DNA of 64,000 nt from JBCBTD01 sp039818825 (GTDB lineage: Bacteria; Pseudomonadota; Alphaproteobacteria; Geminicoccales; Geminicoccaceae), in the NCBI GenBank assembly GCA_039818825.1, contig JBCBTD010000011.1, positions 29,605 through 93,604 on the forward strand. The letters run 5' to 3'. Position 1 is the stretch's first letter, and each line of letters starts with the position of its first letter. Of the stretch, positions 27,235-33,798 are shown piece after piece. Below the pieces are notes generated by a model. It was not told the DNA's origin. It searched no databases and worked only from the letters and a program-made list of their open reading frames with translations. A program made the position numbers and the translations under genes.

Positions 27235-27771
27235 TCACGACGTCGGGCAGGCACTCGTCGCGACGCTGGCGAAGCCCTCCTCATCGAAAGCGCCAGTGTC
27301 GACACGACCGGCATCCAGGCCCGTGACGGTCAGTGTCGCCCCCTCGATCTCGGCGCCGGCAATCTGCGTCTGACCCAACGGCCCCCGAACCTGGGTGTCG
27401 TCGACGTCGATGGTGAAGGCGAGCGGATCACCGGGAGCTAGTCCTGTGACCGTCAGCTCGATGCGCTGATCGCCATCCGTTACGGTCGACGCGCCGCGCA
27501 GCATCTCGGCGCCCTCGGCCACGTCGAAGGGTTGGAAAACCTGAACCCCGGCGCCGGCGCTGGTCGTGTCGAAGATCAGCCCGCCGGCGGCGGTCGTCAG
27601 ATCGATGACGATGACAGACGGCCCGATCGCGCAAGGACCCTCGTTGCGGATGACGAAGCGATCCGTCGGCGCACCTTCGACGAACCGGGCGATGACCTCG
27701 GCGCTAGTGGGTGCGGCGGCTCCCGTAGCGGCGAGGGCTGCAACGAGGATGGCGCGGCCGCGACATGACAT
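27235..27771 (-). CDS. small exported beta-rich protein
   Basis: 178 residues with a signal peptide cleaved near PTSAEV. The mature part is Gly/Ala/Asp/Thr-rich with predicted beta strands and two conserved-looking cysteines (GPCAIGP and the C-terminal SACPTS). Similar proteins in marine alphaproteobacteria are sometimes annotated as aggregation factor core proteins; I recall the pattern RFVIRNEGPCAIGP but cannot check it. Function unknown. Confidence 0.7.
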   Translation of the reverse strand: MSCRGRAILVAALAATGAAAPTSAEVIARFVEGAPTDRFVIRNEGPCAIGPSVIVIDLTTAAGGLIFDTTSAGAGVQVFQPFDVAEGAEMLRGASTVTDGDQRIELTVTGLAPGDPLAFTIDVDDTQVRGPLGQTQIAGAEIEGATLTVTGLDAGRVDTGAFDEEGFASVATSACPTS

Positions 27772-27831
27772 CGTTCGTGTTCCCAGGATCGTGGCGATCG
27801 CAGCCCCTCGTGAGGTTCGCGTCCTGGGACG

Positions 27832-28854
27832 TCAACCGGGCGGACTGGAGACTCGACGGCCCGTCAGCCGCGACCAGGCCGGCGCTACCAGCTTGTCGAC
27901 GACCGGCTGGAGCAGGGCACCAAGAGCGAGGCCGACGATGCCGGCGCCGGCGGCGCCGGTGATCCAGCCGACGGCACCCTGGAGCACCGGGGTCGCGGCG
28001 GCGGCCGTGTGGGCGACTCCGTGGATGACGTGCTCCGGGAGGTCGAGCCCGAAGCTGGCGAGGCCGTGAACGACGATGCCGCCGCCGACCCAGACCATCG
28101 CAGCGGTGCCGACCACCGCGAGCGCCTTCAAGAAGCCAGGCATGCCGACGACCAGTGCGCGACCAAAGCGGCGGCCGAGGGCATGGAGCGGACCAGGGGC
28201 TTTGTCCTGCGCCAGCGCCAGTCCGACGTCGTCGGCTTTCACCAGGAGTGCCACGGCGCCGTAGACCAAGGCGGTGAGGCCGATTCCGACCAGGGCCAGC
28301 GCCGCCGCCTGGGTCCAGAAGCCGACGCCCGGCATCGTTGCGAGCGCGATCGCCATGATTTCGGCCGACAAGATGAAATCGGTGCGGATGGCGCCGGCTA
28401 CTTTTCGGTCCTCCAAAGTTTCGGGATCGGGATCGGGATCGGGATCGGGATCGGGAGCGGCGGCGCCGATCTTCGCTCCGTGGGCGTGGGCCGCGTGAGG
28501 CACCAGCGCCGCGTAGATCTTCTCGGCGCCCTCGTAGCAGAGATAGGCGCCGCCGAGCATCAACAGCGGGGTGATCGCCCAGGGCGCAACGAGGCCGAGG
28601 ACCAACGCCGCTGGCAGCAAGAACAAGAGCTTGTTCTTGAGCGAGCCAACGGCGATTTTGCGGACGATCGGCAGTTCGCGGGCAGACGCGAAGCCGACGA
28701 CGTAGCGTGGCGCCACCGCCGCGTCGTCGATCACGACACCCGCCGATTTGACGCCGGCGCGGGCCGCCTGACCGACGACGTCGTCGAGCGAAGCGGCGGC
28801 CACCTTGGCGATGGCGGCGACGTCGTCGAGCAGGGCCAGCAATCCGGTGCTCAA
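27832..28854 (-). CDS. DUF808 family membrane protein
   Basis: 340 residues starting GLLALLDDVAAIAKVAAASLDD, the conserved soluble opening of DUF808 (YedI-like). About six to seven hydrophobic helices and the conserved GGAYLCYEGAEKI follow. Between two helices sits a Pro-Asp repeat (residues about 134-144) encoded by a six-copy hexanucleotide repeat. The TTG start has AGGAG upstream. The family is uncharacterised. Confidence 0.87.
   Translation of the reverse strand: MSTGLLALLDDVAAIAKVAAASLDDVVGQAARAGVKSAGVVIDDAAVAPRYVVGFASARELPIVRKIAVGSLKNKLLFLLPAALVLGLVAPWAITPLLMLGGAYLCYEGAEKIYAALVPHAAHAHGAKIGAAAPDPDPDPDPDPETLEDRKVAGAIRTDFILSAEIMAIALATMPGVGFWTQAAALALVGIGLTALVYGAVALLVKADDVGLALAQDKAPGPLHALGRRFGRALVVGMPGFLKALAVVGTAAMVWVGGGIVVHGLASFGLDLPEHVIHGVAHTAAAATPVLQGAVGWITGAAGAGIVGLALGALLQPVVDKLVAPAWSRLTGRRVSSPPG
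28421..28456. repeat. hexanucleotide microsatellite (TCGGGA)x6
   Basis: Six perfect copies of TCGGGA lie inside the DUF808 gene. On the coding strand they read as Pro-Asp codons. A change of copy number would add or remove two residues without shifting frame, so it could vary protein length but not switch the gene off. Confidence 0.9.
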
Positions 28855-28959
28855 GAGCTGCTCCTGATCTGTCGAAGCTCCGGGTGCTGGCGCAAGAGCG
28901 AACCCGTACCCGACGGTCCGATGGCGGGCGTGGTTCCCGGTTCCGACGGCCGAAGTGGG

Positions 28960-30135
28960 CTAGCCGCCTAGCGCTCGAAGGATGCGTTGGCCGCCGCGGC
29001 CGGTCACCGGTAGGCCGAGGTTTTGCTCGGCAGCACGGATGCCGGCCCGGGTTGCCGGGCCGATCCGGCCGTCGACCTCGCCGATGTCGTAGCCGGCGGC
29101 GAGCAGGAGTTCCTGGAGCTGGCGGCGTTCGTCCCGGGAGAGGCCCGGATCATCGGTGGGCCAGGGCGTGCGCAGCGCCGGATGGCCGGCGATGCGGTCG
29201 GCGAGATGCGCGATTGCCAGGGCGTAGGACTCCGCCTGATTGTAGGAGTAGATCGCGTCGAAGTTGCGGAAGACGAGGAACGCCGGGCCTTCGGCCCCCG
29301 CTGGCAGCAGCAGGCCAGCCTCGCCGGCGCCGCCGATGGCGGCACCGTCGGCACGGACGATGCCGCGGTTGGCCCAGCTCGACAGCGGTGCTTTGGCCTT
29401 CCGGCCGCTGGGGCCGGTATAGCCGGGCGGCACCTTCACTTCGATCAGCCACGGCGCGCCCGTTCGCCAGCCGGCTCGGTCGAGGTAGTTGGCGGTCGAG
29501 GCGAGCGCGTCCGGAATCGAGCGGACCAGATCGCGGCGGTCGTCGCCATCGAAGTCCACTGCCAGCCGCTCGTAGGTCGACGGAATGAACTGCGTCTGAC
29601 CGAACGCGCCGGCCCACGAGCCTTGCAGTTCATCGAGGCCGAGATCACCGCGGACGACGAGCCCGAGCGCGGCCATCAGTTCACCTCGCCAGAAATCCTG
29701 GCGGCGGTTGCCGGCGCAGATCAGCGTGGCGTAGGCGTGCGGGATGAAGAAGCCGCCGGTCTGCCGACCGTAGTCGCTCTCGACCCCCCAGATCGCCAAC
29801 ACGACGTGCCGGTCGACGCCGTAGGCGCGCTCGACGCGCTCGAGGAGATCGCCGTAGCTCGCCAGCATCCGCCGTCCGTCGGCGATACGCTCGTCGTCGA
29901 CCAAAAACGCCATGTAGTCCCAGATCGGCGTGACGAACTCCGGCTGGGCGGTCGAGAAGCGGAGGATCCGCTCATTGGGTTCGGCGCCCTCGAAGGCTCG
30001 GGCGGCGATGGTGGCGGGCACGCCGTCGGCCACCGCCTGGCGCTCGAGACCAGCGACGCACGCCGCGAAATCGGCCGCGGCCGGCCCGGCGGCGAGGGTG
30101 AAGGCGGCAGCAAGGAGCATTTTGATGGCGCGCAC
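28960..30135 (-). CDS. MltB-type lytic murein transglycosylase with peptidoglycan-binding domain
   Basis: 391 residues. A signal peptide (to about 22, AAGPAAADF) is followed by the SLT_2 catalytic domain. The catalytic Glu is in LAIWGVESDYGRQTGGF (about 118), with GAFGQTQFIPSTY and DFDGDDRRDL downstream. The C-terminal 60 residues form a PG_binding_1 domain (LLLAAGYDIGEVDGRIGPAT). It cleaves peptidoglycan glycan strands in the periplasm, producing 1,6-anhydro ends. Start is GTG at 30135; an in-frame ATG five codons later is an alternative. Confidence 0.94.
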   Translation of the reverse strand: MRAIKMLLAAAFTLAAGPAAADFAACVAGLERQAVADGVPATIAARAFEGAEPNERILRFSTAQPEFVTPIWDYMAFLVDDERIADGRRMLASYGDLLERVERAYGVDRHVVLAIWGVESDYGRQTGGFFIPHAYATLICAGNRRQDFWRGELMAALGLVVRGDLGLDELQGSWAGAFGQTQFIPSTYERLAVDFDGDDRRDLVRSIPDALASTANYLDRAGWRTGAPWLIEVKVPPGYTGPSGRKAKAPLSSWANRGIVRADGAAIGGAGEAGLLLPAGAEGPAFLVFRNFDAIYSYNQAESYALAIAHLADRIAGHPALRTPWPTDDPGLSRDERRQLQELLLAAGYDIGEVDGRIGPATRAGIRAAEQNLGLPVTGRGGQRILRALGG

Positions 30136-30253
30136 GGTGGCAGGATCTCACGACCTGTGGCTGATGCCGACAGAATGCGGAGCCACGTGGCGAGCGCAAG
30201 GTCCGGCATCGGGCAACCCCAGGTAGACGCCAGATGCCCAATTGCAAGCAAGA

Positions 30254-30279
30254 AGGGCAGGGCGGCCAAGCCCTGCCCT
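30254..30279 (-). terminator. intrinsic terminator of mcd
   Basis: A perfect 10-bp stem (AGGGCAGGGC) with a six-base loop starts 27 bases after the mcd stop on the minus strand. It is followed by TCTTGCTTG, a modest U-rich tail. Confidence 0.75.
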
Positions 30280-30305
30280 CATCGCTGATCCGTTTGGGAA
30301 GCCGT

Positions 30306-31952
30306 TCAGCCCAAGAGGCGTCGCGCGATGACCTGGGCTTGGATTTCCGCGGCGCCCTCGAAGATGTTGAGGATGCGCGCGTCGCAGAGGATCCGGCTGA
30401 TCTCGTACTCGAGCGCGTAGCCGTTGCCACCGTGGACCTGGAGCGCGTTGTCGGCCGAGGCCCACGCAACCTGGGCGCCGATCAGCTTGGCGAGGCCGGC
30501 CTCCAGATCGCAGCGATGGCCCAGGTCTTTCTCGCGCGCGCTGTAGAGCGTGAGCTGGCGGGCGATCATGATTTCAACCGCCATCCAGGCGATCTTGCCG
30601 TGCACGCGGGGGAACGCGTAGAGCGACTGCCCGAACTGCTTGCGGTCCTTGGCGTATTGGAGCGCCGTTTCCATCGCCGCCTGGGCGACGCCGATGGCGC
30701 GGGCCGCGGTCTGGATGCGGGCGCCCTCGAAGGTTGCCATCAGGTGCTTGAAGCCCTGACCCTCGATGCAACCGAGCAGGTTGTCCTTGGCCACCTCGAA
30801 GCCGTCGAAGGAGACGGTGTATTCTTTCATGCCGCGATAGCCGAGCACCTCGATCTCGCCGCCGTCGATGCCGGCGTCGGGAAACGGGTTCTCGTCGGTG
30901 CCTCGGGTCTTCTCCGCGAGCAACATGGAAAGGCCTTTGTAGCCTTTCTCGTCCGGCTTGGTCCGGACCAACACGGTCATCAGGTCCGTGCGGGCAGCGT
31001 GGGTGATCCAGGTCTTCTGGCCGGTGATCTTCCAGCTGTCGCCGTCGAGCACCGCGCGCGTCTGCAGGCTGGCCAGATCGGAACCGGTGTTGGGTTCGGT
31101 GAACACCGCGGTCGGCAGGATTTCGCCGGAGGCCAGCTTCGGCAGGTAGTACTGCTTCTGCTCCTCGGTGCCGCCGAGCTGGATCAACTCACCGGCGATT
31201 TCGTTGCGGGTGCCGAGCGAGCCGACGCCGATGTAGCCGCGGCTCAACTCCTCGGTGACGACGCACATGGCGATCTTGCCCATACCGAGGCCACCATAGG
31301 CCTCGTCGACGGTCAGCCCGAACACACCGAGCTCGGCGACCTGCTCGATCACCTCGATCGGGATCAACTGATCCTGCTCGTGCCACTTGTGGGCGTAGGG
31401 CTTCACGACCTCGTCCGAGAAGCGCCGGAACTGATCGCGGATCATCTCCAGGCTTTCGTCGTCGAGGCCCCACTGGCCGAAGTCGCCGTGCTCGATCAAC
31501 GCGCCGAGTCGCGACTTGGTCGCCGCGGTCCAGCCGGTGCGGACCAGCTCCGCCACGTCGTCGTGGTCGGTGAAGGCGCGGATCGCGGCCGGCTCCAGGT
31601 AGAGGTCCTGGGGACGGATGATCTCGCCCTGGCTCATCGGCAGGCCGCCGCCCATCCGCGCCAGGTACTCGCCGAACGCGCCGCCCAGGATGAGCTGTTC
31701 CGTTTCGCCGAAGGTGCCGGACGCAACGAGGCCCTTGGCCCAGCCGTGCATCTCACGAAGGCTCTCGACGTACACCTTGAGCCAAGCGAGCCCATGCGCG
31801 GCATACTGCTCGGCGTCCATGCCGTTGGCCTCGACCGCGCGGCCGACGGAGGTTCTCGCAGCCTCGAACAGGGCGTCACAGGCGGCTATCGCGCTCTCGC
31901 AGCGGTCGAGGAGCGTCGGGTCAGGGCGGACGTCGCGGAGCTGGGTAGCCAT
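30306..31952 (-). CDS. mcd: (2S)-methylsuccinyl-CoA dehydrogenase (Mcd)
   Basis: 548 residues. The C-terminal 390 are a standard acyl-CoA dehydrogenase: FTEPNTGSDLAS and TGQKTWITHA bind FAD, and YGGLGMG and GGNGYALEYEISRILCDARI are also present. The N-terminal extension of about 150 helical residues distinguishes methylsuccinyl-CoA dehydrogenase from ordinary, roughly 390-residue relatives. The catalytic Glu is expected in the EGARIQTAARA segment or nearby. It oxidises methylsuccinyl-CoA to mesaconyl-CoA in the ethylmalonyl-CoA pathway and passes electrons to ETF. The context is decisive: ccr lies 94 bases upstream and ecm is divergent beyond it. The ATG used gives MATQLRDVRPD; a GTG one codon earlier is possible. 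Confidence 0.93.
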   Translation of the reverse strand: MATQLRDVRPDPTLLDRCESAIAACDALFEAARTSVGRAVEANGMDAEQYAAHGLAWLKVYVESLREMHGWAKGLVASGTFGETEQLILGGAFGEYLARMGGGLPMSQGEIIRPQDLYLEPAAIRAFTDHDDVAELVRTGWTAATKSRLGALIEHGDFGQWGLDDESLEMIRDQFRRFSDEVVKPYAHKWHEQDQLIPIEVIEQVAELGVFGLTVDEAYGGLGMGKIAMCVVTEELSRGYIGVGSLGTRNEIAGELIQLGGTEEQKQYYLPKLASGEILPTAVFTEPNTGSDLASLQTRAVLDGDSWKITGQKTWITHAARTDLMTVLVRTKPDEKGYKGLSMLLAEKTRGTDENPFPDAGIDGGEIEVLGYRGMKEYTVSFDGFEVAKDNLLGCIEGQGFKHLMATFEGARIQTAARAIGVAQAAMETALQYAKDRKQFGQSLYAFPRVHGKIAWMAVEIMIARQLTLYSAREKDLGHRCDLEAGLAKLIGAQVAWASADNALQVHGGNGYALEYEISRILCDARILNIFEGAAEIQAQVIARRLLG

Positions 31953-32000
31953 CACCGTTCCTTCATCGTTCGGTTCGTCGAGCAACTGCAGTCGAGACGC

Positions 32001-32037
32001 GCTTGCGGCCAGCGACGGGACGTCGCTGGCCGCAAGC
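32001..32037 (-). terminator. strong stem-loop between ccr and mcd
   Basis: Perfect 16-bp arms (GCTTGCGGCCAGCGAC and its complement) with a five-base loop lie about 10 bases after the ccr stop and about 50 bases before the mcd start. No T-run follows. It could be a partial terminator, a 3' stabiliser for ccr mRNA, or a processing site that sets a Ccr:Mcd expression ratio. Confidence 0.75.
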
Positions 32038-32046
32038 CGGTCGTGA

Positions 32047-33648
32047 TCAGGCTTCGACGGCTTCTTCGAGGGTGCGCATGCCCGGACGCTTGGCCTGGAC
32101 CAAGACGGCCATGTTGCCCGGCTTGTGCTGATTCTTGAGCATCTTCTGGTGCGCCAGCGGAATGTCGTTCCAGGCGAACACCTCGCTCATGCACGGGTCG
32201 AGCTGGCGGTTGAGCACGAATTGATTGGCGGCCATCGCCTGCTTGAGGTTGGCGAAGTGGCTGCCCTGGAGGCGCTTCTGGCGGTACCACATGAACCGCG
32301 CGTCGAAGGTCAGGTTGTAGCCCGTCGTGCCGGCGCAGATGACGACCATGCCGCCGCGCTTGGCAACGTAGGCCGACACCGGGAAGGTGGACTCGCCAGG
32401 GTGCTCGAACACCATGTCGACGTCCTTGAACTTGCCCGTGTACTCCCAGATCGCCTTGCCGAACTTCTGGACCTTCTTGAGATAGGTCTTGTAGCCCTCG
32501 GCGTCGTCGATGTCGGGGAGCTGGCCCCAGCAGTCGAAGTCCTTACGGTTCAAGACACCCTTGGAACCGAGTGACATCACGAAGTCACGCTTCTCCTCGT
32601 CGGAAATGACGGCGAGGGCGTTGGCACCGGACGCGGCGACCAGCTGGATCGCCATCGAGCCGAGGCCACCAGCGGCACCCCAGACCAGGACGTTGTCGCT
32701 CGGCTTCAGCGTGTGCGGCGGGTGGCCGAACAGCATCCGGTAGGCCGTGGCGAGCACCAGCACGTAGCAGCCCGACTCTTCCCAGGTCAGGTGCTGCGGC
32801 CGCGGCATGACCTGGCGGGCCTGCACGCGGGTAAACTGGGCGAAGCCGCCGTCCGGCGTCTCGTAACCCCAGATCCGCTGCGAGGGGGACAACATCGGGT
32901 CGCCGCCGTTGCACTCCTCGTCGTCGCCGTCATCCTGGTTACAATGAACCACGACCTCGTCGCCGACTTTGCAGCGGGTGACCTTGGAGCCGATGGCCCA
33001 GACGATCCCGGTGCAGTCGGAGCCGGCGACGTGGTAGGGCTGCTTGTGGAAATCCAAGACCGACACCGGCGTGCCCAAGCAAGCCCAGACGCCGTTGTAG
33101 TTGACGCCCGAGGCCATCACCATGATCAGCACGTCGTGGCTGTCGAGTTCCGGCGTCGGGACCACTTCGACTTCCATCGCCTGGGTCGGATCGCCATGAC
33201 GCTCCTTGCGGATCGTCCAGGCGTACATGTTGGCCGGAACGTGGCCGAGCGGCGGAATCTCGCCGATCTCGTAGAGATCTTTGATCGGACGATCGGTCGT
33301 CGACGAAGAGCCTCCGGCGTCGCCCTTGAGCGACACGACGTTGCTGGCGGTCATGGTGGTTGGTGTCCCTTGATGGCGGATGACGGTAGAGGAGGCATAG
33401 GCCGGCCTCGACGCGGTGCCGCCTGCGGCGGCGGTGGCCAGTTCGGCCACATCGGCGAAGAAGTCCGACGGCTGCAGCGGGACGCCCTCGCGGGCGGCGA
33501 CCCCGAGGAGCTCCTGCTGCCGGCGCGCCGGGATGGCACCACGCCGAACCCAGCCGCTGACGGCCGTCTGCCAGATGCCTAGAAGCTCGGCGACGCGCTG
33601 CTGCGACCCGAACTTGGCGATCACGGTTTCAACACTATTCTTGCTCAT
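32047..33648 (-). CDS. ccr: crotonyl-CoA carboxylase/reductase with in-frame N-terminal HTH domain
   Basis: 533 residues when read from the first start. Residues from 99 (ATG at 33354) onwards are a complete Ccr: KDLYEIGEIPPLGHVP, VNYNGVWACLG, HCNQDDGDDEECNGGDPM, the NADPH loop VWGAAGGLGSM, FEHPGEST and LQGSHFANLKQA. Ccr reductively carboxylates crotonyl-CoA to ethylmalonyl-CoA with NADPH and CO2. Residues 1-62 are a Cro/YdaS-like helix-turn-helix (RVAELLGIWQTAVSGWVRRG), joined by an Ala/Thr/Ser-rich linker with no stop codon. Both starts have a plausible ribosome-binding site: GAGGTG before 33648 and AAGGGA about 11 bases before 33354. The cell may therefore make a fusion, the 435-residue enzyme, or both. 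mcd follows on the same strand; ecm is divergent. Confidence 0.92.
   Translation of the reverse strand: MSKNSVETVIAKFGSQQRVAELLGIWQTAVSGWVRRGAIPARRQQELLGVAAREGVPLQPSDFFADVAELATAAAGGTASRPAYASSTVIRHQGTPTTMTASNVVSLKGDAGGSSSTTDRPIKDLYEIGEIPPLGHVPANMYAWTIRKERHGDPTQAMEVEVVPTPELDSHDVLIMVMASGVNYNGVWACLGTPVSVLDFHKQPYHVAGSDCTGIVWAIGSKVTRCKVGDEVVVHCNQDDGDDEECNGGDPMLSPSQRIWGYETPDGGFAQFTRVQARQVMPRPQHLTWEESGCYVLVLATAYRMLFGHPPHTLKPSDNVLVWGAAGGLGSMAIQLVAASGANALAVISDEEKRDFVMSLGSKGVLNRKDFDCWGQLPDIDDAEGYKTYLKKVQKFGKAIWEYTGKFKDVDMVFEHPGESTFPVSAYVAKRGGMVVICAGTTGYNLTFDARFMWYRQKRLQGSHFANLKQAMAANQFVLNRQLDPCMSEVFAWNDIPLAHQKMLKNQHKPGNMAVLVQAKRPGMRTLEEAVEA
33355..33648 (-). other. Cro/YdaS-like helix-turn-helix domain upstream of and in frame with Ccr
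   Basis: 98 codons. The pattern FGSQQRVAELLGIWQTAVSG, then WVRRGAIPARRQQELL, and a terminal PSDFF match the small HTH proteins common in Proteobacteria (YdaS/Cro type), which usually bind short palindromes as dimers. Such proteins normally end shortly after a P(A/S)DFF motif; here the frame continues through GTASRPAYASSTV into Ccr. This is either a genuine fusion or the former small gene has lost its stop codon. It lies directly beside the repeats in the divergent promoter region. Confidence 0.75.
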
Positions 33649-33671
33649 AGCACCTCAGGGCATGCCCCTAT

Positions 33672-33689
33672 GTGTTGGCGTATCAACAC
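33672..33689. promoter_or_regulatory. inverted repeat GTGTTG-N6-CAACAC, putative operator
   Basis: A perfect 6-bp-arm inverted repeat with a six-base spacer starts 24 bases upstream of the HTH-Ccr start codon. A further half-site AGGTGTT at 33718-33724 is the reverse complement of AACACCT at 33685-33691. The symmetry and position suit binding by a Cro-type dimer, possibly the neighbouring HTH domain. That binding is inference. Confidence 0.5.
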
Positions 33690-33699
33690 CTAAACAGCT

Positions 33700-33741
33700 T
33701 TGACTGCAGTGCACAAGAGGTGTTATCGCAGTTGCACAAAA
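33700..33741 (+). promoter_or_regulatory. candidate ecm promoter with direct repeats
   Basis: TTGACT at 33700-33705 matches five of six bases of a -35 box. TGTTAT at 33721-33726 is a weak -10, with a short 15-base spacer. Direct repeats GCAGTGCACAA (33706) and GCAGTTGCACAA (33728) start 22 bases apart, two helical turns, and overlap the spacer and the region after -10. They could be a second regulator site, for example for a fatty-acyl or propionyl-CoA regulator. Confidence 0.35.
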
Positions 33742-33798
33742 CACGGGTCGTGCTGTATCGATGCGCGACGGGGCACCCACAATCCGCGAGGTGGTACG

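Noticed and set aside
30234..32138. Long open frame of 634 codons on the plus strand opposite mcd
   Set aside because: It is antisense to a firmly identified dehydrogenase, has no family motif and reflects high third-position GC.
33649..33798. Cobalamin riboswitch before the B12-dependent mutase gene
   Set aside because: The leader is too short and no B12-box-like sequence is visible.
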